Below the pieces are notes generated by a model. The model searched no databases and was not told the origin of the DNA. It saw only the letters and a list, made by a program, of their open reading frames with translations. DNA of 64,000 nt. Source: Ganoderma boninense. Its lineage: Eukaryota > Basidiomycota > Agaricomycetes > Polyporales > Polyporaceae. The stretch covers positions 1 through 64,000 of the forward strand of contig CM035313.1 of assembly GCA_002900995.3 (NCBI GenBank), in the 5' to 3' direction. The translations under genes and the position numbers were made by a program. Shown here one piece after another: positions 33,657 through 45,943 of this stretch; within the stretch, counting starts at the first letter, position 1; every line of letters begins with the position of its first letter.

Positions 33657-36600
33657 TCATTGTACGGTCTCCAGCAGCCGTTCGAGCAGCTTCTCCAACG
33701 TCGCCAGGCGAGATGTCAAATCCTCCGATTGCTTGTCCAGCTTTAACTCCAAGCGGGTCAAGCGTTCCTCCATCTCTGAGTCGATTGACGACCCCGATTC
33801 CTCACCCCCGCCGGTCCCACCAACATCTGGGTTGGGGACGGAGACGAGCGTGTGCGACCAGTCGTGGGTGTTGCGATAGCCAACGTTCGCTCTCCAGCGT
33901 ACGAGCCAAGGTTTTTCCTCCTCGACGCGTTTGTTGCATTCGTAGCACACGAACGCAGACTCTATATCACCATTTGGATCAGCTTTACCCATAATGAAAA
34001 CCGATAAACTTGATGCTTCCTCGACTCACCCCGACAGTCGATGCAATACCAGAACGGCCGCCCCTTGACCGGATCTTTGCACTCGACACAGAACGGTGCA
34101 CCCCTCTCCACCTTCAACGGAGCGGGTACATGCAGCCCAGAATCGACCAGCGCCGACGCCCGCTGCGCCGCGCTCGCCCCCGCCGACAGGATGGCGTGCC
34201 GGTAGACTCGCAACCTCGTCGTCCGTAATTGGAGCATATTGTGGGTTGGGTTGTGAGCCGTGTCTCCCCGGGTCGCGGGTTTGTTATTGGCGAAGCAGTC
34301 AGCGCAGAGGTCGATGCTCTGGTCGACCACCCCATCCGAGCAGTCGATGCACAGGTAGCGGGACGGCGAGAACGGCGTCGTTCCATTCAGACTGGGAATT
34401 GCGCGAGCACTGCACGAGTCGCAGCGGATGCCGCTGCAGAAGATGTGTTAATCTACCCTCTCACCGGCAGGCAAAGGTCCAGGGTACTCACATATGAACG
34501 GGGTCGCGACGATCCTGGAACATTGCTATGCAGTGCCAAAGATGAAGATCGTCCGGGTGAATGCCCTTGACGAGCTCGTTCCATTCCCGGACCCTCGTGG
34601 CGTCCATATGGAACCGTTTCTTCAACCTGACGAGTTCGATATACCGTCGACGCTGCTGGCGTCGTTCCGAGAGGCCTCTCCAGCTTAAAGTTCGACTCCG
34701 AATCGCTCGGATGGTGTAGTTGAGAGCGAGCATCCAAAGTGCGCGTGGTCGGTTTTGCGCGAACTCTTCGTCAGAGGGGCATGCGAGGAGATACTCCAGC
34801 GGACGACGCTTGAGGAAGAACGTCCCGCTTACAACGAACGGTGATGAGTCATCATCGCCGTTCTCCCCGTCTGAGCTTCCGCCATCCGAGTCTTTCTTAT
34901 CCTCGTCTTCTGATATGTCGCGCCCCTCTTCATCACCATCTGCCGCTCCGGCTCCCAAGTCCTCCGAATCCTTCGTTCTGTCTGCCGCTGGCGCAGAGTC
35001 ACCTCCAGTCCCCTCTTGGGCACCGTCATCCGCCTCGTCCTCCGTAACAGACTCTGCGTCAGGTCGTCCCCACGTCCCGGTGATCCCGTCCCGCTCCTCG
35101 TCGATTATACCCTGGTACTTCCACGCGATCTTGTCGCCATGCTGAAGGATCGCATACTCCTTCAAGAATGTCAACCGATTGCCCTCCATTTTGCCTTTGA
35201 CCGTGAACGGCCCAAAAGTGTCCGTACCAGAGCCGCTAACGCTCCCGTCCTCTCCATGCGCCTCAATGCTGAAGCTGACCGGACCGTCACCGCCCCAGTT
35301 GATGCCGTCGTACGCGTACGCCCCGCTCCAATGCCCCACAAGCGAAGTGTTTGAGAGCTCCGCCTCCGGCGGACGGGCTGCACTGTCAGCGAACGACCCT
35401 GGGTCCGCGAGCAGCTCCAGGTCCTCTTTCTGTGGTCCATACAATAGCGGAACAGGACCCTCCTCGGGTTTCGAGTCGGCGTATCCCCTACCGGTGGCCG
35501 TAGTCACGTCCTCGGTAATCTGGAATGCGTCCGTGGATGGGCTTCGCTGCCAGTATGGCCCGAACTCCGCAATCACGAAGGCGTATCTGTACTGTCCACA
35601 TGCACACACCATGAGTATACTTTTCCGTGTGGTAGCGTTAAAGTTGAACAAACCAGGCCGTAGAAGAACTTGCCCAATTGATCCTGTTCGTTCTGATTTT
35701 GCAGCTTGTACATGGCTAGCTCGAGCCTCGAGGTCAGCACAATCGCGTACGTGTTCCGGAGGGGTCGTGAATGAGAAACCGCACCTTTCAGTGTACGAAC
35801 GCGATCAGAGGCGGCATCCGCGAGCGTCAAGAGCGAATACGAGATCACTTCGAGCTCGCTATCATGGAGCGTCACACTCTCCGCTTGCTTGACGATCCAC
35901 AGCGCTCTCCGCATAAGGAGAAAGATGAGCGGAAGAATGTACTTCCAAAGCCACGGGTTAATCGAGCGTGGACAGAAAAAGGTGGCATGCAGGTCGCACC
36001 TTCTCTGGTCTACCCTCCCCAGCGACGATAGTCAGCGTGTTCGCCGCGTCGAGATAGTAATTGACCCCGCGCAGGCTGCGCTCCATCCTCCCCTCGTTCT
36101 CCACCACGTAGCTCTTGAATTTGCGGAACACATGGTCGTCCTCCCAGTCGAAGTCGTCCCACTCCTCGACGTCGCGGAGCCCAGAAAGAACGTCCTCAGC
36201 CCACTGCATTTGCCAGCAGCTCACGAACTCGGAGATCGGCTTGAAATTGGATGGTAGCGCGGCATTGCTGGCGTCGTGGATCTCCGCAAGCACCTTGCGG
36301 ATGCGGCGGAAGTACCACTGCACCGTCATCTCGAAGCCGTACGTCCAGTACGAGATCCAATGTGGGAGACTGTTTATGAATGATAGATTTGTGAATTTGC
36401 ATTGATGCAACTTCAATCAGCCAGGATACTCGCCTCCAAGTGAGCGGCCGTGCCGCCGTGAACGCGTTGACCTCGGAGACGGTGACGAACGACGACACGT
36501 CGTCGTCCAGCGCCTCTATGAGCGGCTGCACCCGCAGGATGGTGATGTACTCGAGAGCCCACTGGTCTTCTTCGGAGACGCGGGGGTCCACGCGGTTGGC

Positions 36601-38369
36601 GATATTGGCGATCTCGTCGACGACCTGGGAAGCAGGCGTCTCGCTGGAGTTGCTCGTGATGTCGCGGATGACGGCGAGAGCCGCGCGGCTGCCTTCTGCG
36701 AAGTGGTCTCGGAGCGCCATGACGAGGTGTTTCGCCTTCACGCTGCCTCGCCAGCCCTGGAACCTACTTAGTTGCGCTCTTTGCACAATGGCGACGGGGT
36801 TGGGTTGTAGAGCTTACCATTTCCTTCCATGTGATACATGTCCTGTCATCATCGGCGGTTGGCACACGTCGCGTCAGCGATGCTTAGAACGCCCCAAACA
36901 GCTCGGAACCCAGACTTACACGGTCGATGATCCTCTCGTGCGGACCACTTAGAAGCGTGTCGATCACCCGATCCGTCTCGCGCCTGATGCTGACCTTCAC
37001 CTCGTCCACCTGCATCCGCACCACCTCGAACTTCTGCTCGAAGTACTTGTTGTCCGCGAGGACCTGCTCCACGTCCTTGTTCACCTCCTTCCGCAGCTCC
37101 GAGATCGTCTTCGTCTTGTCTTCCTCCGCACCAGCGCCCCCATGGCGCCTCCCGCCCGCGCCCTTCCCATCCTTCGATTTCTGCGTGGAAAGCACATGTT
37201 CCAGCAGCGCGTCGTTCTTCAGCGCTGCCTCGACCCCGCCCGGCTGCGCCGCAACGAGCGACGCGACTTCGCGCTCCTCCGGCGACCGCATGCGCTCGAA
37301 CACGACCTCCATCAACTTCCCGACGTTCTCGGTGAGCCGCCCCATGTCCGCCGACACGGTGCTGAGGGTGAGGTTCGCGGTGACGATGCCGACGGACGCG
37401 TGGATCTGGAGGTCGAACTGGATCGCGGCCTTGTGGTCCGCGAACTGCTGCGCGACGTCGGTGAACTTCGCCTGCCACTTGGGCGACGTGAAGAACTTGA
37501 CTGCGACGACGGGCATGAGTGGTCATGATCATATCGAGCGCGGCGAGTGAGCGATGCGTACCGGCGGTGTGCCGCTTCTGGTAGCTGTCGCAGACCTTTG
37601 CGCAGCCTTTTATCGAGTCGATGATCGTGCCCATGCGCTGCTTCAGGCGGTCTTCGACCGTGAGGCCGTCTGGGCCGGGCGCCTTGGGATCCGCGACTTG
37701 CTTTAGCCTGGCACCTGTTCAGTCCCGCACGCGGACGAGGAAGATCGGAGACATACATCGTAAGGACCTGCATCATGTCGCACATGGTGAGGTTGAGGGC
37801 GACCACCTTGTCGTCGTTCTCGCGACGGGTGAGCTCGAGAGTCAGCCCCGCCTTGAACAACGAGACCGCGACTGGCAACATCGTCACTGTCAGCACACTG
37901 CAGGCGTCTTCGAAGGTGCGGGTCGCTGCGTACCCTGAACGAAAGGGTGGGCTTTTGCCACTTCGTCCAGTGCGCCCATCAGGATCTTGCTGTTCTGCAC
38001 GAAGTTGCTGACATGGTCTTTCACAACCGAGAATGCCTGCGTGGCAAGTTCGTTTGACGCTACCGATTCGTATTTGGTGTTTGTTCGGATGACGACGCTT
38101 CCTATTCACGAAAAATGAACGTCGATCCTGCTCCCCATTGAAACAGAAGACCCGTGTATATGCCACTTACCGATTTTGTTGAGCACCTTTTCTCCCTTCG
38201 AGGGCTGATATGCCTGGCCCGCCTTGATCGCCGCGTCGGCCTGCTGGAGGGCAGCATCTGAGAACTCCGTGGGCATGGCGCGCAAAGGTGGGGCCAATGT
38301 GGATGGCGAAGGATGATGACCGCTCACCGCGACAGTGGGCCTTATCCGCTGGCTCGACTTCTGAGCCAT
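33657..38369 (-). CDS. Goodbye-domain, EF-hand, ZZ zinc-finger protein
   Basis: Thirteen exons (38171-38369, 37934-38101, 37757-37871, 37562-37707, 36922-37500, 36818-36842, 36434-36763, 36000-36369, 35785-35941, 35654-35715, 34492-35591, 34030-34433, 33657-33961) encode about 1,319 aa. The first about 400 residues match the fungal STAND N-terminal Goodbye domain (LDEVAKAHPFVQ, KRRENDDKV-type helix, VKFFTSPKW). Next is a helical region with an EF-hand-like loop (DDDVSSFVTVSEVNAF). An acidic low-complexity linker follows. The end carries a ZZ finger (CDSC, CIDC, CADC, H..TH) and further CxxC pairs. The intron at 36370-36433 uses a GC donor. The 25-nt exon 6 is uncertain: the conserved WKEM-GWRG peptide sits in another frame there. 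No NTPase domain follows the Goodbye domain. Function unknown. Confidence 0.72.
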
Positions 38370-39406
38370 CGTGCTTTATATCCTACATCTCTGGTTCGCG
38401 GACGCCCATCCAATCGACCACATGCTGTGTGGTAATTTGTCCACACACGCGGATGGACGAATTCTAGTCTAGACTCGCATTGAATGTCCATCAATCACGG
38501 GCCGCCGCAGGATGACGAGAGGTGGCCATGGCACTGTACGTACCGTTCTCGCATTGCATTTACTTGCCGTCCGAGGCGTAGGCAGAGAACGAACCTCCTT
38601 GACTGCGTAACGGAGACGGCTTCGTGGCGCATAAGTGTCGAGTGCATACATATACATTGAGGGCAGCAGTGTCAACTTACGAAGCAGAGTTTGTTTTGCA
38701 CCACACACTAGAAGATGTTGGAGTAGTCGTGAACTGAGCTGTGCTGCGGCGAGACGCCTGAGGATAGATCATCGGTCTCTGAGTGGTAGCTGCTGGACAG
38801 GCTGAGTGCCAGCGTAGTAGTGACTAGTGACTCGACGATGTACAGGTTCAACCTTGCGAAGCGATTTGGCAACGACGTCGACGTCGCTTGAACAAGCGCC
38901 TGCTACCTGTGATCCAAGCGTCCGGTGTGACGATGATAGTGCGTACCGAAGGCTTCAGGCAGGGATTGCCTTGAGCAGCCACGGTCGTTGACAGACTTTC
39001 GAGGGAGACACTGCAAAATGTGTTCGGATGGCTAGAGATATGTTGACAACCCGTTTGGGGCCTGTCGAAGTGAGGCGGAGGTATAGAGAGGGTTGGGGTT
39101 GGGGGCGAGCGCGAGCGCGAGCGACCAAGAGAGATGGAGTTCAGAACATACACAGCTGCTGGGACGACTCGGGGGGGCATCACCCACATACTGTACTAGT
39201 AATGCATGAATAGATACATTGCGGCAAACATCATGCGAGGCGTGACGTCGGAACACTGAAAAGGCAAGAGTCTGCGATCGTGACCCGAATACAACTACAG
39301 CATTGATTTTGCGATTCGACATTTCATACCTTTGTGAGCACTCTTGGAGAAACTGTCTAATGCTCGTAACTACGAAGCGACGCGATGCATCCATCTATAC
39401 TCCGAT
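38370..39406. other. Intergenic, no gene seen
   Basis: It lies between the start of the Goodbye-EF-ZZ gene and the stop of the transporter gene, both minus strand. It includes the presumed promoter of the former. Short frames only. A GCGAGCGCGAGCGCGAGC run occurs near 39106-39123. Confidence 0.5.
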
Positions 39407-42367
39407 TCAGCTTTTGACCTCCTCGATGGTGTCCTCGGATGGGCCCTTCTCTCGATCCGAGTGCTGGTCCGAAATTGTCACCCCAGTGTTGACCGCTGCG
39501 TGCTGTGCGAGCATATCCGCGTTGTCCTTCCCATCGAACAAGCTGGGGCGACATGCTCAGTCAGGCTGCATGGAAAGAAACAGGACATAGACACTCACGC
39601 AGCCGTCTCCTCCAGCGTGCGCTGAGCAACAAGCCGAAAGCCGTGAACGGATGGCCCAAACAAAGGACGACACACGAGTACTCACGTTCTTGGTTTCAAT
39701 CAGGAAACACCAGATGAAGCCGATCTCGAAGGCGAGCCAGCACACGTATACGAGCTGTTATCCGTCAGACTAATGGTGCAGTAACGATAGACAGCCCCAC
39801 GTACGTAGTACTTCCATCCGAGACTATGCAAACCACACAGTCAGCCAAACTAGCACCAGAAACGTGTGGGGACCCGTGTTACTCACGCCTTTAATGCAAT
39901 TGGGTTGATGTACCTGTCCAAGGATCAGCGAACGGCCAGCGAGAGGGTCAAAGGAGTCGGGACACACTGGTTGAAGATCAGGGACAGCGTCAACGCGAAG
40001 TTGAACACAGTGAACCCCTTCGCTCGAAGCGCGAAAGGCAGGATCTCAACGGTATACGAAACGATGAGTGGCGTGAACGCGATCTAGGCGGCCAACTATC
40101 AGGAACCCGAGTAATGCGGAAACGAGAGGGCCACGAACATCATCTAGGAAAATACTGTGAGTCACTGCGTAGACAGTGCGAGATGAAGCACTACTCACAA
40201 AAGGCGTAGAAGAGGACTGGTAGCAGCTCGCCGTCAGCGCCTGACAAGAGCCGTAAGCAACGATCACTCACAGATCATGGCGATGAAGGTATGTGCAGCG
40301 GCGATGTTTCCGGTCTCGGAGTATAGGGCAAAGCAGGCCGTTTGCAACACCCAGAACACGAACATGCCTGCGTGGTCCTCAGTATGTACCGTGTGTGGAG
40401 GAGTCAAACCGTCGTACCAATTGTCGATGCGATGAACAGCGGCCGCCGCCCGATCTTGTCACACAGCAAGCCGGCGACGATGGCGATGATAAAGTTGTAG
40501 ATGTTCAAGATACCATTCTGCCAAAGAATCGCATTAGCTGGGCAGGGTCGCCGCCTGGGGACTGCTGGGCAGACTCACGATGAGCAGCTGCGTATTCGGG
40601 TCGGTGACTTCGACAACGTGAGACCGAAGATCTAGGCCAAAACAGAAAAACCTAGCACTTACTGCCGACAGCCGTGAAGATCTTGTTCATGTCTGCGCGA
40701 GGGTACGATGATCAACATCTACATTGAACAGGTACTGTCGACGACCTACAGTACGCACTAACCTCCCGCGCGTCAGCGAAAAGCGACCACCAAGAACTAT
40801 GAAGACGACGTACATGAGGTTATTCCCGGACCACTGCGAGAAGAACGCGATCGCGATCATGATCCTGAGCCGCCTCCTGTTGCCGGGGGTCTTGACGAGG
40901 CTCAACCACCCCACGTTTGCCGCGATCTCCTTGTCGAACTGGATCGCCGCCCGGATCTCCTCGAACTCGTATTCCACCAGTGGGTCGTTCCTGCGAAAAC
41001 GTTAAATACTTGGGAAGCCGAGGGTGTCCCTGCACAGAGGGAACCAGGACTCCGACTCACCGATCCCCGTTCGCGTGGTAGTACGCGAGGATGCGGAGCG
41101 CCTCCTCCTCGCGGCCACGCGAGCACAGCCAGCGCGGCGACTCGGGGATGAACCAGATGAGGAAGACCTGGATGACAGAGGGCAGCGCCTGGATCGCCGA
41201 GGGGATGCGCCACGCCCAGCTCGTCGGGACGTTGAATGTGCCGAATGTCTGTGGACATGCGAGTCGGATCGCGTCATCAGCCAACGTTCAGTCGGAGAGG
41301 GGTAGAGGGCAAGGAGGGAGAGACGTACCGTCCACGCAGCGCTGTGTAGGTTCGGGGCACGACCGCAGTGAGCTTCTCGCAGACACGCCGGGCCGGTGAG
41401 AGCTGGTATGCACTAGTACTTACATGATGCTTCCCAAGAACCTAGGAAGAATGACCGCACGGATCGATCGGCCCGGAAGAAGTCTTCGGTCAGCTCCTGC
41501 TTCGGTCCGTGCGAAACGATCGACGCACCAGAGGGTGTTGTACAGCGACGTCGCAGGCGCACGGTGCGACGGATACGCGATCTCCGTGACGAGCACCGGT
41601 GCCGCAGCCGCGGCGAACGTCAGGCCGAATCCGATCAGGAACCTGTGGTCCATGGAGGCGAGCGACTGCACGTCAGCGGCCGGGAGGACGTTGAGGGAAA
41701 TTCGCCGTACGTACCGTGCACCGATGAACATGCCCACGGAGTGGGACGCGGTCTGGAGGACGGTCGCGATGCACATTATGCATGCCCCGAAGATGACGGC
41801 CGCGCGCCGACCGAGGCCGTCGGACATGTACGGCGAGAACGGGTACGCGGCGAGACACCCGATGTTCTGAGCGTACGAGAAGGAGGTGTGGAGGTCAGGA
41901 CTCTCGTGCTGGATCGAAGCCTTTCAATCAAGGACGGTACGGACCTGAATGGCGCTGAGCAGTCCGAGCTGCGGAGGAGTTTAGCTTGTGTGCAGGGGTG
42001 CCGGCGGGGTGCACACTAACCTTCCCGCCGCTTGGATAATCAAACGCAACGTTCCATTGTGGGAGAGACTGGAGGCCATCTGGGGAAGACGTTCAATATG
42101 TGGGCAACTTGGGGAGAATCCTCGCTTTAAACGAGAAAGACGCACTCATCATGCTACCATCATAACCGTTCGTCGTCGAGGTAATAAGCCTGCAGAGCAC
42201 GTCAGCTATGTTCCGTGGTCTGGCAACAGAAGCGGGACGACGCACAAAAGCATAATGCACAAGTTGAGCTTGACAAGTCGCGTGTTCTTCCACCATGGCT
42301 TCGTCCGGTCGACGAGGTGCGCATACCCCCGATTGTCACCCGTTGACACCGCAGCAGGCCCGCCCAT
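39407..42367 (-). CDS. MFS sugar transporter (hexose/lactose permease type), 23 exons
   Basis: Exons are 42246-42367, 42146-42189, 42021-42079, 41945-41968, 41715-41866, 41529-41642, 41424-41441, 41329-41341, 41061-41248, 40814-40990, 40750-40757, 40663-40692, 40579-40607, 40418-40517, 40272-40367, 40199-40216, 40139-40143, 39968-40083, 39887-39913, 39805-39823, 39686-39754, 39599-39621 and 39407-39542. They total 1587 nt and encode 528 aa, the usual length for a 12-helix plasma-membrane sugar porter. Family marks are STTNGYDGSMMNGLQSLPQW, DGLGRR, PESPRWLCSRGR, QWSGNNLIAYY, DKIGRRP, YDIAFTPLIVSYTVEI and LIETKN. Exons of 5, 8 and 13 nt are needed to keep the conserved peptides YDIAFTP, LIAYYMNK and SIIAAWT. 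The substrate cannot be fixed from sequence. Confidence 0.93.
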
Positions 42368-44238
42368 ATTCGTTTCAGTTTCGCGCGAAGCACAGATCCG
42401 TCGGAAGAGACGACCGTCAAGAAGAGAGCAAGAGGGAGGGATACCAGGGGATCTTCGAGCGCGACAGGACAGGCAGACGCTAATTAAGCACGGCGAAGCG
42501 CAGACACCTGCGAGGGACACCGACGTTCCGAGCGTGCTGCTCTTCGCTGGCACAAAAGACGAAGAGACGCAGGAACAGACACAGCAACAGAAACGGATGG
42601 AAAACAGGCGGCGAGGGGCCCACGGCTCTCTACCTTTATCAACGCATGCACGGCGAGCATGAGGACGCATTGCGACCGGGGAGCTCGCGAAGCGACGCGG
42701 AGGAATGTCGCGAGAAGCTTGGACGACGCACTCCAGGTCGGTGCGCACGACTCTATTCGCGGAAGCGCGGCTACGCTGGCTAATGTATGATAGCGAGCTC
42801 GAGGGGGGTTGCACGAGAGTCACGGAAGCGGCGAGGGGCTTTTCGGGCGTGCATCGGGGGCCGACGCCAGCGAGACCCGCGGCTGCCAAGTCTAGGTGAG
42901 GCGCGCGAAGACAAGAGCGGGGCGGATGGTCGATCGAGAATAAGGCCGAGTCGCACCATATGAAGGAGTCGGGGCCGACGGATTTGTGCGACATTAACTG
43001 CGGAAAGAACACGCGTGGGGATGAGCGTAGACCGTTTACGGACCATAGAGCTGGGAATCGTACCGACGATTCTCCTGGGGAGATTGGATTGGAGTATGCG
43101 GGAGCGGTACAGCATGTTCAAAACTCGTGCATGCTATGTCTGGGGTCCTACCGTGCGAAGGATATGCGCTCTGACCGATCGTGCGCTACCGCGTGAACCG
43201 GGTAGTCGAGATCGAGAGTGGGTACCTGCGCTGTGAGAGACGTCGTTCGTTATCTGCTCCCTGTTCCTAACCTTCTGACGCGTTATGCTATGCAAGTTCA
43301 CCATGGTAAGCATACAGGTTTGAAGCGGGGAAGGTGATCGGATCCAATGTTCGGAGCCTGCTCAAGAACGTGAGGAGCGGATTGTTCTTGGCACTTTTCC
43401 TTCTCTGGGGTTCCCTATGCACTGCGAGAGAGATGTCGAGCAGGAATTTGGTCATAGAAGGCTAGAAGGTGAGGGGCTCACCGAGCATACGCCGTTCGCG
43501 AGGGACGGAGATCATTGCTCATTCTTTCCGCAAATCCGAGAACTCGTGCTTGTGATAAGCATTCAGACGGGCCTCGAGGAGAAAGAGCTTGCCAATGTTC
43601 CAATCATCCGTTGTCTCCCTAGGGACAGACGGCAGATGAGCTGTAATGTTGGCCTCGTGGAGCTCGAGGGAGAACATCGCGGACGGTCAGCATGCTTGCA
43701 ATATTGGGACGAAGTGGTACTGTCGCCACAGGGCTTGGCTGAGATTAGTAGAGCACGAAGCCCAAGTTATAGCATGAACGCTAAGCACAAAGCATTTCCA
43801 CCGAAAGGAGAACGATAACCACAGACGCAGGCACGATCGATGGTGATCGCAGTCAAGGTGGACGTTCATTTGAGGGCAAGAAGTGGCAGCGAGAGAAATG
43901 TGGCCAGCCCTGTTATGCCTTGTTTGTCCACAGTGGCTGAGCCTCGAGTCCACTGTCCGACATCCACGCGATGGCTCCAATCACGCACGCTCTCCACAAC
44001 TCAAATGACGAGAGCCAGCAGGAAGCAATCTATTAGATGACCATATAAAACACAATGAGCGGAGGGATGCAGCGGTAAGTAGTACTTTTGTGCTCGTCTA
44101 TCAGGAGCGCGACGTCTACGGTCTAGGTCGTAAAGCGCGTAGCAGCCGTCTAGCAATCGCAAGCGGCATCATAACAGCAACAGGGAGGATCACGGCAACC
44201 CGGCGGGGTTGGACACGCAGCAGACGTGGCGGGCGCGC
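42368..44238. other. Intergenic, no gene seen
   Basis: The left end is the presumed transporter promoter; the right end is downstream of the carrier gene. A 133-codon frame at 43417-43818 on the plus strand has no recognisable domain and is not called. Confidence 0.5.
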
Positions 44239-45523
44239 TCATACGTACTTGGAGAACAGGGGGATGAGCGACTGCGCGAGGGTGTAGCTGAACACCAGCT
44301 TCGGCCCAACCACGAGAATCTGTCGCAACACAACAGCATGTCAGCATATATCCGCAGCGACGGGGTCAACAAAGTGCACGAACCTTGGGTGTCAGCCCCT
44401 TGAACAGCGCCATGGGCCCCTCGTTCTTGATCAGGTCCTTGACCACAGTCACGCCCGACACCTTGTGCTCGAAGTTCGCGTTCTGGATACGCGTCTTGAC
44501 CGTGTCGAGCGGCGCGGCGACGGTGATGGATGCGACGGCGCCTGCGATCGACGCGACGAAGTTCTGCGCCCACGTCGCCTTGTGGTAGTCCTCGATCCCG
44601 AACATGTACTCCTTCGTCACCGCCGACGCACCGAATAGCTGAACGGCGCAGGGGGGTCAGCACGACACGGAGGGGAGGGACGGGGACGTACTGCAAAACT
44701 GCCGGGGGCGTTCCGCGCCATCGTCCAGCCCCAGCCGCGGTACAGCGTCGTGCCCTCCTCGAGGAAAATCCGGATCACGCCACGCCCGCGGAACGCCTCA
44801 GGGTTCACCTGACGCTTGATCTTGAGCGCGTCGAGCGGGAGCAGGACCTGCGCCGGCGACGTCATCAGACACGGCACAGAAAAGTGCGCATATAAGCACG
44901 CTGCGCGAGAACACTCACGACTTCGCCGATCCCAGTCAGACTTCGAGCGTGCGCACAGCGTCAGCACAGCACACAGAGGAACGAGTGCGCGCGTACGACG
45001 TACCTGCCGGCGGTCGCCTGCATCATCATCTTGCCCTTGCGCTCCCCAAACGTGTTCGTGAAGCCCTCCTTGTAGTTCCGCCCCAGGATGTCCGAGAACC
45101 ACGGCTGCCCCCCATACTTGTATATGCGCTGCGTCACCTTGTAGCCCGCCGCATAGCCCAGGCCCGGGAAGAGCGAGAGAAGTTTGCGGCCGAGGGGCGC
45201 GCCGGCGTACTCCTTGAAGATGATGGAGGAGATCGTCGACGAGGAGACCTGCACCGTCGCGCGAGGGCGAGGACGAGTGCGATGTCAGGGTCTAATGCCA
45301 GCGAAGTGGGGTGTGGAGAGGACAGACCTTGGACTTGTTGCTCATGAGCCGCTTCGCGATGGTGTCGACCGGGTGGAAGACCATCAGCTCAGCGACACCT
45401 GTCCAGCTCCCATTGAGCGGACAGCGAAAGGAACACAGTCAAGACGGACGCACCTGAAGCTCCTGAGCCGAGGATACGCGCGGTGGCAGAGTCGCTGCCC
45501 TTGACGTTGAGCTGGGGTGCCAT
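44239..45523 (-). CDS. GGC1: Mitochondrial GTP/GDP carrier
   Basis: Seven exons (45454-45523, 45328-45398, 45004-45248, 44919-44940, 44692-44847, 44384-44638, 44239-44319) total 900 nt and encode 299 aa, the standard size of an SLC25-type carrier. In yeast Ggc1 exchanges GTP for GDP across the inner mitochondrial membrane. The three carrier repeats show FHPVDTIAKRLM, LPLDALKIKRQ and APLDTVKTRIQ signature sites. The gene also has the Ggc1-specific LFPGLGYAAGYKV, YKYGGQPW, YRGWGWTMARNAPGSFALFG and GPKLVFSYTLAQSLIP blocks. Exon 4 is only 22 nt (SLTGIGEV). All junctions are GT-AG and in phase. It diverges from a possible small gene 420 bp away. Confidence 0.95.
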
Positions 45524-45943
45524 GGCTGGGAAGGGACGAGCTGCAGGAGACGACGCGATGGCAGAGACGGAGACGGCGACGGCGTTCTCGAGACGACGAG
45601 CACAGAGTCCGAGTCGAGAAAGCAGGCGAGTCACTCAAACCTCTCCAGCGCGCTCCACAAAGGCCACCCCCCATGGGGAACAAACAAGCCACAACAGGAT
45701 TTGCCAGTTTCCGACTTTCCACGACTGCGCGCCCGAGTAGGCCCGAGTCTGGACTTTGGGCGGCACTCCGTTCTCTTTCCTTCTCTCCGCCCTATTCTTG
45801 CCATTCGTCCTTGCTATTCAGGCGTCGCCGTAAGTCCCAATGTATGACCATTCATCTACCCAGCTGATTACCAGAGAAGTTTGTGCTCAGGCCTGAGGCC
45901 TGAGGAACGACTCTCGAGGTGCTATAGCCAACTTGCTGCGACG
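45524..45943. promoter_or_regulatory. 5' flank of the GTP/GDP carrier gene
   Basis: The 420-bp stretch contains the presumed promoter of the minus-strand carrier gene and perhaps of the small plus-strand frame to the right. No TATA box was recognised. Confidence 0.4.

Noticed and set aside
43417..43818. 133-aa plus-strand gene
   Set aside because: No domain, promoter or intron evidence; its pattern resembles an antisense frame.
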